Source: Helichrysum umbraculigerum
Taxonomy: Eukaryota > Streptophyta > Magnoliopsida > Asterales > Asteraceae
Direction of reading: 5' to 3'
NCBI GenBank assembly: GCA_949592205.1
Contig: CATIUR010000001.1
Span: 208,388,250 to 208,452,249 of the forward strand
Length of the DNA: 64,000 nt
Shown piece by piece: positions 34,787 through 46,233 of the stretch. The notes under the pieces were generated by a model, which did no database searches, was not told the origin of the DNA, and was given only the letters and a program-made list of their open reading frames with translations. Position numbers and translations under genes: made by a program. The number at the start of each line of letters is the position of its first letter. Position 1 is the first letter of the stretch.

Positions 34787-35139
34787 TATATATTAGTATA
34801 TATATATATATATATATATATTACAATTGCCTCATCTTGTTCGTTTAGTGGCCTACATGTGTTAGTTTCTTAGTTAATAACGAGTTTTTTCTATATAATT
34901 TTGAACATTTATACTAAGATAGTATCATAAGCAACATCGTCAATCATATACGTAGTAAATATTTGGATTCACATCTATAAAGGGATCAAAAAGTCCTTTT
35001 TAAGTAAATATAGGGGGCAAATGGAAACTATTTCTAAAAATCTATTCCACTTAAAATATCACATGTAAAGAAGGAAAAAAGGTGGATGAAGAAAGAACCA
35101 AATAAAGCAAACCACCAATAAGCATCCTCTAAAACTCCC

Positions 35140-35181
<42 letters not shown>

Positions 35182-35241
35182 ACGTCAACGAATCAACCGA
35201 CAATTATTAACATCTTTCCCGGCGATCGTTTACCGTTGATT
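34787..35241 (+). promoter_or_regulatory. Upstream region and probable 5' UTR of the PYL gene
   Basis: The region between the Helitron-like end and the ATG has no ORF. A CT microsatellite at 35143-35178 lies about 65-100 bases before the start codon and is likely in the 5' UTR. No convincing TATA box position could be fixed. Confidence 0.5.
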
Positions 35242-37494
35242 ATGGCGATCACCGGCGACTGCAACGGTGTATACTCATCGGAAAATGATTACATAAAGAG
35301 ACATCATAAACATGAGATTAGAGCGTGCCAGTGTACATCATCTCTTGTTAAACGCATCAAAGCACCTGTTCATCTCGTAAGTTGCTACTGTGTTAAATAG
35401 TGAATCTACAATTCTGATTTTAATTATTATGATTCCACTGGATCTGAGCTGATTAGTTAGAAGTATATCTATATATTATAGTGAATCAAATAATTTATTT
35501 ATTAGTACTACCTTATTATTTTAGTTAATTGAATGATTATGATCTGTGTTGGTTATTTTAGTTATACTAATCATACTAAAATGTGTGTTGTACCATACCT
35601 TACATGGCTTAATTGTACTCTTAGCAAGTGTACAATTTTTTCAAACTTAATATAAAAAAGCAGAAACTTTATTTGAACTTGTTTTGGGTAGTAACAGAAC
35701 ATATATAATGTAATAATCTAGAAATTTAGTTGTTCATTTACAATATGATGATGATGATGATGATGATGATGATGTTTCAAGTTGTGTGTTTAGGTCTTAA
35801 CTTTGAAGCGTTATCAAACCGTTCTATAGTTAGTTCCTTTCCACACTTGGAAACTGGTGAATATGTATTAATTGATATAGTACCAGATCAATTAAGGGAG
35901 TAGCTCTGAAATAGAAAATGGATATGGGGATATATTCTTAAACCATAAGCCCTTTTTTGTTGCTAAGTGTACAAGGTCCGCGTCCAATGCCACACAAATT
36001 CATATCGAAAGGTTTCCCAGAATGGAAATAGGCATAGTTTCACACTTTCACAATAACTGATCGCCCTCTTTAAAATGAACTTTGATAATGCTTATATATC
36101 TAATTTAGAGCTTAGTCAATATTGAATAACAATGAATGATAGAAATTTGTAGACATTGAGGCCTTGCTGATGCAAGATTGTTTCATTTGCATGTGTATTA
36201 GGTATGGTCCCTGGTGAGGAGGTTTGATCAACCACAAAAATACAAACCGTTTGTGAGTGGATGCAATGTGCAAGGTGACTTTGAAATTGGAAGTCTTAGA
36301 GAAGTAAATGTTAGATCTGGACTTCCTGCTACCACCAGCACAGAAAGGTTGGAACTTCTCAATGAAGAGGAACACATTTTAGGCATGAGAATTGTTGGTG
36401 GTGATCACAGGCTCCAGGTACATATCCATCTCATTTCTCACACTAACATACACAAACATTAGTTGTGACAATTTCGACCCATTTTCCTGTGAATGGGTCG
36501 AATTGAGTTTCTTTTATCTCACACGGGTCAAAGTAAAAGTTGGCTAAAAGGATAACATGTCAAATGGGTCAAACTGGTGGTGAAAGTGATGCAGGTCTCT
36601 TATTATTGCATACAATACAACCTTCTATATCGTTTTATAAGAATATTAAGTCATTATTGTAATAACATTGGTTTTGGTAATCGCAATATAAAAACCTTAG
36701 GGTGCGTTTAGTTGTGGAAAAAAGGGGGAGTTTTCTAGAAATTTTTTCCAAGAAAAGTGGAAAACTGGAAAATGCGTTCAAAATGAATTTTTTTAAGAAA
36801 ATTTTTCAAGAAAATGGAAAATCCACTTTTCCAAAATATAACTTGGAGGTGGAAAACAAGTTCCCCTCACTTTTCCAAATTTTCCTTTATAAACTTCCTT
36901 CACACTTTTCCAAATTTTCCAAGATATAACTAGTTTTCCAAAATCCACCTTTCCAACATTTGAACGCGTTTTCTAAATTTTCAACACTTTTCTAGAAAAT
37001 GATTTTCTTTAGAAAATTGGAAATGGAAAATTATAGAAAATTTTCCACAACTAAACGCACCCTTAGTGATTTATGTAATTTTCTAAAATAGAAAAAAAAA
37101 AAGTGTCTGCTGGTCAACCCAACCTGGTCTAGCCTGTTTCGATGTTCAATGCATGATAAAAATAACCTGAATCAACATTCAACACATGACCCGTTACCCA
37201 ACCTCCCTACCCGCCTATGTTTCCACATATGTTCACACAACATTTGAAGACTAAACATCGCTGGTATTTATGCAGAACTACTCATCAGTCATTACACTTC
37301 ATCCGGAGATTATTGAAGGTAGGCCAGGAACTTTGGTAATTGAATCATTTGTGGTAGACGTGCCTGATGGAAACACCAGAGAAGAAACATGCTACTTTGT
37401 CGAGGCCTTTATCAAGTGCAACCTTAAGTCGCTAGCTGATATCTCAGAGCGCTTGACTGTACAAGACCATACAGACGCGATTATTCAAGTGTGA
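35242..37494 (+). CDS. PYL9: Abscisic acid receptor, PYL8/PYL9-type, 3 exons
   Basis: The gene encodes a 189-residue soluble START-like receptor that binds abscisic acid and then blocks clade A PP2C phosphatases, releasing SnRK2 kinases. Exons: 35242-35376, 36202-36417, 37276-37494, all phase 0 with GT-AG introns. The ligand-binding lysine lies in QKYKPFV (K60). The gate loop is SGLPA (84-88) and the latch HRL (114-116). VWSLVRRFDQPQKYKPFV, NYSSV, GRPGTLVIESFVVDVPDGNT and ETCYFVEA are near-identical to the PYL7-10 group. The start is the first ATG after the CT-rich leader, and the length fits (family 185-190). Intron 2 carries a Tourist-like MITE; intron 1 has a GAT repeat. The exact paralogue (PYL8 or PYL9) is not settled. 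Confidence 0.95.
35746..35774. repeat. GAT microsatellite in PYL intron 1
   Basis: About nine copies of GAT lie in the first intron. Confidence 0.9.
36700..37062. mobile_element. Tourist-like MITE in PYL intron 2
   Basis: The ends gggtgcgtttagttgtgg and their complement ccacaactaaacgcaccc are perfect inverted repeats. TTA flanks both sides (36697-36699, 37063-37065). The interior is made of repeated ttttccaa/ttggaaaa words and is nearly palindromic as a whole. Confidence 0.88.
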
Positions 37495-38113
37495 TTCCTT
37501 TTGCAGGGTTTGTTTTGAAGACTAGCATTGGAATCAATGATGTCCCATCATTGTGCATATACCATCAGAGACCCTCCACCTGTTTCTAAAGTTCATTTTT
37601 CTAATCCTCTATAAGAACTGTATGTGTGAAGCATATCGTCAACCACTTGTCCACTTTGTTGCATTTTGTCTGCTACCCTGCCCAGATTTTGTGTCTTAAG
37701 TGTCGCTAGAGCCCAGAACGATCTATTTACTTGCCCATGCATGCTCCCGTGTTGTTGTAATGCAAAATTTTAAACTTTAGTTGTAAATTAGCCTTTTATA
37801 AACATCTCTGAGCCTTTTTATTGGCCCCTTTCTTTTTGTTATCACTTTTCTGAGTAGTAGATAGTTATATAATTCGTAACATATCCTTCCTGATTAATTG
37901 TGAATGCAGTATGTTAGTTAGGTTGTTTTGCAGTGCATCTATTGCACAACATATTAGTTTATTTGCTTAATAATCATTTTAATAAACATCTACCAAGGAA
38001 CTAGATGTGGGTATAAAACTGTACAAGGCATCTTCTACAATAAGGTCCACAAAGTTCTTTAAATGGACCAACTAAAGCCCAAGGCCCAAAACTTACCATT
38101 CGTCGGTCAGAAC
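37495..38113. other. 3' region of the PYL gene and short intergenic stretch
   Basis: No further gene is seen. The first part is the PYL 3' UTR; a poly(A) site could not be fixed. The 8 bases 38106-38113 (gtcagaac) are the left target duplication of the large hAT element. Confidence 0.5.
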
Positions 38114-38360
38114 TAGAGATGCACAAAACCCGGTTTTTGGAAAACCCGACCCGACCCGAAACCGGTTTTGATCAAACTTGGTCAAAACCGGTTTGGCCCA
38201 AAACCGGTTCGGGTTCAACCCGATTTGGGCACCCCAAAACCCCAACCCGACCCAACCCGGTTTGGGTAGGGTCCAAACCGGTTCGGGTTCAAAACCGGTT
38301 TCAAACCGGTTTTTTTTTATAAAAATCGTATTTTCGCTCGCACGTCTTCGTTTTAAAGAA

Positions 38361-39117
38361 AAGCAACGTTTGGGCCAAATTTTTTTCATTAACTTTGTAG
38401 AACATTAGTAATGGAAACATAAATGATCAATAACATAACCAAAAGGCTTCTAAATCTCCTTAAAAATATTATTGAATCCGAAAATTCTATATAATTCATA
38501 AACGTTCGAGCGTTAAGCGTTTTAATGAAAAGCAACGTTTGAGCCAAATTTTTTTCATTAACTTTGTAGAACATTAGTAATGGAAACATAATTGATCAAT
38601 AACATAACCAAAAGGCTTCTAAATCTCCTTAAAAATATTATTGAATCCGAAAATTCTATATAATTCATAAACGTTCGAGCGTTAAGCGTTTTAATGAAAA
38701 GCAACGTTTGGGCCAAATTTTTATTCATTAACTTTCTAGAACATTAGTAATGGAAACATAATTGATCAATAACATAACCAAAAGGCTTCTAAATCTCCTT
38801 AAAAATATTATTGAATCCGAAAATTCTATATAATTCATAAACGTTCGAGCGTTAAGCGTTTTAATGAAAAGCAACGTTTGGGCCAAATTTTTTTCATTAA
38901 CTTTGTAGAACATTAGTAATGGAAACATAATTGATCAATAACATAACCAAAAGGCTTCTAAATCTCCTTAAAAATATTATTGAATCCGAAAATTCTATAT
39001 AATTCATAAACGTTCGAGCGTTAAGCGTTTTAATGAAAAGCAACGTTTGGGCCAAATTTTTATTCATTAACTTTGTAGAACATTAGTAATGGAAACATAA
39101 TTGATCAATAACATAAC
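38361..39117. repeat. 169-base tandem repeat in the 3' part of the hAT element
   Basis: Units starting aagcaacgtttgggcc begin at 38361, 38530, 38699, 38869 and 39038. Copies differ by only a few bases. The fifth is split by the solo LTR at 39118 and resumes at 41142. A diverged sixth copy lies at about 41355-41485. Confidence 0.93.
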
Positions 39118-41141
39118 TGTAACACCCTGTTTCTGGGTCTAATAGTATTTAATATTTTCTGACTGTGAATTATGATTAAGTGTGTCAGAAAATAGGTGTG
39201 TTGTATTATTTGAAAATAAATGGGTAAAAGAGTCGAATAATTTATTGTGACTAATAAATTATTGATTGTTTTAAATTAACGTAGTTGACGGTAAAATAAA
39301 ATAATGTTTCCCCGCAAATGGTTTTTAAGTTCCAGACAATGAAAAGTACGGGGGATGAAATTTAAGCACTTATTGTATACTACTAAAAATTGAGTCGGTT
39401 TATAACAAAAACATATATCCATACATACATATGTACGACATACATACATACACATGAATGAAACCCTAGATTAATTTCTAAATCACCTCCTTCCATCAAA
39501 ATTGAAGATTACAAGTTCAAAATCAAGCTTCAAAGCATGGATTAATCATTCTCTAATTCTCCTAAGCATCTTGTAAGTCTCTATCTCTTGAATTATAAAC
39601 CCTAGAATTTGGGTTTTGGGGTTTTAGTAAATTAATGACTTTAATTCGAAATCAAGGATTGAGGTTGTTAAATTGATGTTATTTGAGCTTGTTGATGATG
39701 ATTAGTAGCAATAAATAAACTAGAGTTTGTGAAATCAACTAGGGTTCTTGTAGCTCATGATGAAATAATGATGAGTAACTTGAAATTGAAGCTTGTAATG
39801 TTATAATAGTTGTTAGTTGATGATTATATGAATCAAGTAATATAAACCTTAGCTTAGAAATGTAAATTCATGTGTAATTGTATATAAAGAGATGAGTTTA
39901 GTTGATTATTCATGAGTTGAAAGTTGTAACTACATTAGAATGGTTAATTGATGATAGAATCATGATTATAAGTTAATCTTTAACTTTGAAGTGATGAAGT
40001 TGATATATAATCATTATAAAAGTTTGAGAGTTTGGTTGATTTTGGAAGAAACCATGTTTTAAGTTGACGTTATAAGTGAATAATTGATACTAGTTGATTT
40101 TTAATGATGATTAACATGGGTTAAGCTAGAATTTGATTAAGTGTTCATGAGAAGTTATAGAGAATTGATGATTATGATGAGTTATATAATAATATTTGAT
40201 GATAATAATCTTGTTGAAGGTTAATCATGTTAACTTGTGATAATAAAGGTATTAATTGAAATATTGGAATAATGTTGTATATAATTTGAGACACGTGACT
40301 AACTTGCATTGTTCTATTATATTCTCAGATGTGCAGAAGGCTCAGTGATATTAGACTACTGAGTGGATGGCTGAGGTATTCGGTGAGTGGATCTCTAATC
40401 CTCAGCGTAACTTGGTTGTAACAAGTTTGGTTACAACAAGTAACGTATTATTACTTTATTAGTTGCATTGATGATTATGTTGATAGTAATAATACTGTTG
40501 ATATGTTGACTAGTTGAATATGTGACTTGTTGATTATGTGATCACTTGAATTAATTGGCCTTCGGGCATCAGTTGTTAATGAGGCAACGAGTTGTTGAAC
40601 TGTTGGTTGGGCTAGTTGGTTATCCAAAGTTTAACACACCTCCTGTGTTAGTTGAAGATAATCACTAGCTATCGGTCTCGTCCGTATGGCCATACGGTTA
40701 GGTTGGATAAGTGTTCTTGGGGAGCCACCCGGGTTTATGGTTATCCCCAGAGCCGCCGATCCTCATTATGGTGTTGTTGATTAGTTGATGAGTTGTATGG
40801 TGTACTTGCTGGTTTTAGTGTTAAGTGTTGTACACAAGGTTGTTGAGCTAAGTTATGATGTTGATTAGTTATCTGCTCACTTAGCTTTATGCTAATCCCC
40901 CACATAACACTTCTTGCAGGTTATTGATATATTTGGGTGAGCAAGAAGTTGGAATAGAAGGAATGTTTGACCGTGAAGCATTACTCTGATATTTGATTTG
41001 CATAAAATAATCTGTTGTGAAATTATGTTTTGGAAAGGTTGGATTTTATAAGTTGATAGAATGATGTAAAGTATTACCATCTATTTGGACTTACGCTTCC
41101 GAATTACTATATTTAAATGATCTTAAATGAGGGGTGTTATA
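39118..41141 (+). mobile_element. Solo gypsy LTR (family D, related to family B)
   Basis: The unit runs from tgtaacaccc to ggggtgttata and is flanked by a perfect ATAAC duplication (39113-39117, 41142-41146). It interrupts the fifth 169-base repeat. Blocks shared with the family B LTR (gttccagacaa, ctcagtga..ctgagtgga, ttggttgtaacaa, tgctaatcccc) show kinship. The terminal inverted ends differ by one base. Unlike family B it has no obvious inverted-word array. Confidence 0.9.
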
Positions 41142-41719
41142 ATAACCAAAAGGCTTCTAAATCTCCTTAAAAATATTATTGAATCCGATTAATTCTATAT
41201 AATTCAAAGTGAGTTGATACTTTCAAGGAATGTTTTACTAAATGCAAGGAAACATGTGCATAAAAAGTGATACTGTAAGCATAAAGAGTTGTACTTTTTC
41301 GTGAATTTAGTAAAAACTTCCTTGCATTTATCAACTCCCAAATCAAAGTTAGGCTTTTTAAGGAAAAACGATGTTTGGAGCAAATTTTTTTTATTGAATT
41401 CGTAGAACATTAGTAATACAAACATAATTGAACAATAACTTAAACAATAGTCTTCTAAGTCTTCTTAAAAATATTATCGAATAGAAAAAAGTCTTCAAAC
41501 ATCTTCAAACATTTTATAATCTTCAACTTGTATTAATCTTCAAGTCTTCAAAAGCCTTCAAACATCTTCAAAGTCTTCAAAGTCTTCAAAAGTCGAAATC
41601 TTCTTCGGAGGTAGCCTCGCGCGAAGCTTGATCAAGAGCAATTTCTTCGTCGGAAAGTGATATTGTTACACCTTCTTCCACCTCGATATTGTGTATGTCT
41701 TCTTCGTATTCCATTTCAC

Positions 41720-41908
41720 CAGTGGCGGAGCTACCTTATGACTTAGATGGGCCAAGGCCCACCCTGATTATCTTATTGGTAATACATAGTTTCATTGTAC
41801 ACAGTCTTAAACCATAATAAAAATGTGATTTGGCCCACCCAAATAAAATGTAACTTGACCCACCTTGTTATTGGCCCACCCTATTAAATATTGTTGGCTA
41901 CGCCACTG
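41720..41908. mobile_element. 189-bp hAT MITE inside the transposase gene
   Basis: The ends are cagtggcggagc and the complement of gctacgccactg. The perfect eight-base duplication catttcac flanks it (41712-41719, 41909-41916). It shares its terminal word CAGTGGCG with the hAT at 27253-28604. It cuts the last 40 or so codons from the host transposase. Confidence 0.9.
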
Positions 41909-43466
41909 CATTTCACCTTCAAGACTTGATACATTTTGTATGTGTTCCGCGGCGTCCAAGTGATCCTTCAAGCAAATGCACATCTCTAAGGAGGCCGGTG
42001 TGAGTCTTGTTCTTCGTATAGATAATACCCTGCCACTAAGAGAAAAAGCGGATTTCGAAGCTACCGTAGAAGCTTGGACGGTTAGTAAATCTCGGGCCAT
42101 GATGGCTAGAACGGGAAATTGAGATTCCCTCTCTTTCCACCAAGCCAAAATATCAAATTGTTCGAACTCATTTGGTAGAATAGTGGCCAAAAAATCCGTA
42201 GTCGTATATCTCCCATATTCGTTAGTGGTATTTTGGTTACCATCACCCCTTGCCCTTTTATTGTTTTCTTGTCTTAAACTATTATAAAAGTTTAGCATTG
42301 GATTGCTAGAAGAAGATGAAGAAAACATTGGGTTAGCCGTACTACCGGACACATGTGTGGTTGAACTATATTTTTGAAAATATACGCCAAATAAATCTCC
42401 CAAACATTTGTTAAAATCCGTTTTTGCATTATGTGAAAACAATGAGTCGGCCTCATTCAAATCTAAATTGTGACAAATGTTATCGATAAGCATTTCCACC
42501 CCGGTAACGTTTAAACAAGGGTTCATTGCGGCGGAGCAAGTAATTACCGGTGGCATTTCTTGAAAATATTTTTTTAGTTTTTCTTTCATGGGAGCCACCA
42601 TTTCTTCAAATATAGGACCTTCATACACGTAGTCGTTTAATTTTGTAGTCATTAACCAAATTTGATTAAGCACCAAATGACTAGTTGGATAATAAACACC
42701 CGATAATAAAGTAGTCGCGGTTTTGAAAAGTTTGAGCAATTCGACCATCTTTTTAATATACTCCCAATATATGATTGGAAATGGTGTTGCAAGACCTTTT
42801 GTAACAAGATGATCATGAAAAACTTGTAAAGTATCGCGTTGGCGTAAACCACATACAAACATATGGTAGGTCGAATTCCATCTAACGGGCATGTCCCAAT
42901 TAGGGGTTAAAAAAATAGAATTCGTATCCTTGCACAATTTCATATAAGATTTGTATCTAGCTTTACCCTTTTGAAAAACGTCTTGCAACATAGATTTAAA
43001 CCTCGTTTTTACTTCGTCTACATCTTCAACCGCTAGTCCGGCTTGCACAACCAAGTTAATGATGTGTGCAACACATCGACTATGATAAAAAATGCCCTTC
43101 AATAGTGGTGCGTATTTTAGTATTAATTTTGAAACGGCAAGTGTATTATTACTAGCGTTGTCAAAAGATATTGAAAAAACATTTTCTTCCAATTTAAACA
43201 TTTTAATCACACTTCGTAACATGTAAAATAAGTTTTGACCCGTGTGAGGATACTCAAAGTCTTCAAAAGCAATAGTACGTTTCATCATTTGCCAAGTTGC
43301 GGGATCAACCCAATGTGCGGTTACACAAAGGTACGAACCGGACAAACCATGAGGAGCCGACCAAACATCGGTTGTTAATGATACACATGTATTTAAATTT
43401 TCAAAACCGATTTTTAGTTGTTTTTTAGCATCTTTCCACAATTTAAGGGCATCGCGTTTAAGAGTA

Positions 43467-45776
43467 TGTGACAACCGTCAATTTAGGACTATAAATTAGT
43501 GCCTAATCAAGTTTTAGTACATGTAATTAGTTCTGTGATAGGCTAATTAATGTATCAACTTTCATATATATTGTTGAATATATATCTACAATTATGCGAT
43601 TTGTTTAAATCGTACGAGTTCAAATCAAATGTAATTCGATTAAATAAATACGGACGTTGGTGACCAACTTTTATTTAATAACGCTTCTATGTCAAAAGTA
43701 TGATTATTTTAATAATTCATAATCGTACGTACCGTACGAACAGAAAGTTACACAACTTAAAATGTAAAACGCGCAAACAAATTAACTTACCTTTTATAAT
43801 TCAAATATTAAGTGGTTAGTAAAATATTTAAATAAAATATAACGTAATAAATTGTATTTTTAAAAGTAACAACTAATATATAAAATAATTATTTAACGTT
43901 TTAACGACGGAGCAAACGAACACCGCACGGAGCGGGAACGCGGGGCGAAAATGGGGATTTAACCCCCACTTCCACCCACTTTCTTCCATTTCTCTTCTTC
44001 TCTATCTCTCTCCTCTCTATTTTCTCTCAACAAAACCCAAACCAAAAATCATCAAAATCGCAAAATAAACACCTCAAACGACCTCGGATCTTCAAACCCC
44101 TTTTACAATAAACGACCACCTCGCGACGATCTACACTTCTACCTTTCCGGAATTTCATTTCGGCGATTTGTAAGTTTCCGACACGACTCCGAAAACTCTC
44201 GTTTTTAAGTTTTATAACTTGCTAGTTGTTTGTATAACCTTGTAATGTCCTAAAATGGGTTGGGTAAAAATATTATGCCGATCGATGGCCGGAAAACGCG
44301 TTTTTGGAGTTGAAACTCCGATCAGACCCCGTACGTCGCATTTGGTCTGGAGCAGATGCGACGTAGCGACCTACGTCGCATTATATCCCCAACGTCGCAT
44401 ACAGCGACGCAGCCTACTACGTCGCATTGACTTGCGAACGTCGCACATAGCGACGCAGACCTTAACGTCGCAAAAACGAACCTACGTCGCATAAGCGACG
44501 TAGCACCCTACGTCGCTATTGACTTAGCACTGTTGACCTTAGCGACGTAACCCTTTACGTCGCAAAACTCTTACGTCGCAGCCTACGTCGCAGGCTACGT
44601 CGCTAAAAACAGAACCTTCAAAACTCGAAATTTTCAAAGTCAAAGTTACGGTAGCAATTCACTGTAGCAACAATATAATAACCTTTTGAACTATTGTTAC
44701 AACCGTCACCAACGGGCCGTACGCATTTTCAAAACATACTTCAACACTCAAACAAGTCGTTGTAACTTGTGTCAATTCAATCAAACAAGTCGTAGTAACT
44801 TGTAACAATACAATCAACCAAATCGGGGAAATTTGGACACCAAGTTAGACAAACAATTTCAATGGTAGTCTTTCGAGATACCAATACAATTAATAACAAT
44901 TCAAGTGTCGTGGACACATTCAGGTTTCAAGTCTTTGGACACCAACACACTGCTAATTACTTCAAGTTTATTAAGTTAACACATCAGGAATCAGGTGAGT
45001 TTCATAGCCCCATTTTCACTGCTTTACAACTAGGGGTGTGATATTACTACTCGATTTTGTTTTACAAGTAGAACGCAAGTGACAAACTTCAAATACTACA
45101 TGAGTTTCAAGCTAATCAATTTAAAGTCCTCCATAAGCATAGTCTCTAGTATTTTATAGCGTGAATGTTAGTATATGATATCATATGGGATTGACAATCC
45201 TCATCCGGGTTAGCACGCACTAATCGGTCAAACGGATGTATTAGCATTTGGGAAGACGAGTGTTGATTAGGCACTCGTAGGAGGCAAATCAGTTAGGTTT
45301 CCTTAATTGGGCCTGACAAATCAGTTAAGCTCAGACTATGTGCTCATGGACAGTATAACTTTTATTTTGCTTAAGTGCATTTTAAATTCATTATAAATCT
45401 TGCGGTTCTGACAATTATACATTGACATACAAACCTGTGAGCTCACCAGCGTTTTCGCTGACCCATTTTAGTATATATCACAGGTACCCAGCAGTAGGTT
45501 GACTGCACAAGCAGGGATTTCTAGCTCGAGTCAGCATACATACAATTAGAGATTGGACTGCATTATTATATTTTGTAAAAGTAATTATGCCATGTAATCT
45601 CTCAATTTCAGGAACCGAGCTAGTGCAATATTATTTTTGATGTAAACGTTAACTTTATTAATGCAAGTTTAAAACGACGCATATAGTGGTCGTTCATTAT
45701 TATCTTTGTGCTTTGAATATTGATTAGTGGCACCCAAATCAAGCTTCCGCAAATCATTAAATTTGGGGGTGTCACA
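43467..45776 (+). repeat. 5' LTR of the family C gypsy element
   Basis: The LTR runs from tgtgacaacc to gtgtcaca, 2310 bases. It has a CT-rich tract near 43990-44025, a gtaagtttccgac block after catttcggcgattt (44154-44184) that looks like a splice donor, and the TACGTCGCA array (44332-44603). Confidence 0.95.
44332..44603. repeat. TACGTCGCA inverted-word array in the 5' LTR of family C
   Basis: About twenty copies or near copies of TACGTCGCA/TGCGACGTA lie within 272 bases, several as facing pairs. The 79-residue frame across it (44255-44494) is a by-product. Confidence 0.88.
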
Positions 45777-45779
45777 GAT

Positions 45780-45792
45780 TGGTATCAGAGCC
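45780..45792 (+). promoter_or_regulatory. Primer binding site, initiator-Met tRNA
   Basis: The string tggtatcagagcc begins three bases after the LTR end. It complements the 3' end of plant initiator methionine tRNA, the usual primer of these elements. Confidence 0.95.
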
Positions 45793-46233
45793 TAAGGTTA
45801 TAGTGAACTAGGATGCATTTAGTGGGCCTAGACTATGACCGTTAGGCAGTATTCCTTATTAGTTATGACTAGTTCAGGGACTACATCATACGACTTTAAT
45901 TTAACATAGCCTGATCAACTATGTACATATAAAGAAAGATGATGTGAAACCTGAAAGAGTTATGTTGAACAGGAATGCATTAGTTGACTCTGACCTCGAG
46001 AGAAACGGGACTCAAAAACACTTCTGTGCTAGACACTCAATAGGTTATTATGTGATATACATATATTTACATGAATAGACCTCATTACAACTTTAGACTA
46101 TATTATATTATATTATATGAATATAGGTCTCTTTCTTTCAAACGTTTTGTCTCGGAATGACAAACACACCACTAGTTCATCATACTCGGACTAGTATCTT
46201 ATTTCATTTCCTTGTTCTTTCTTACTCAGCATC

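Noticed and set aside
38361..39117. Regular repeats that could be mistaken for a CRISPR array
   Set aside because: The units are 169 bases, contiguous and without spacers, inside a plant transposon. This is an ordinary tandem repeat.
44255..44494. 79-residue open frame in LTR family C, repeated at 51496-51735 and starting like a frame in LTR family E (MGWVK)
   Set aside because: It runs through the TACGTCGCA array, changes completely after the first few residues between families, and has no recognisable protein feature. The shared start reflects conserved LTR DNA.
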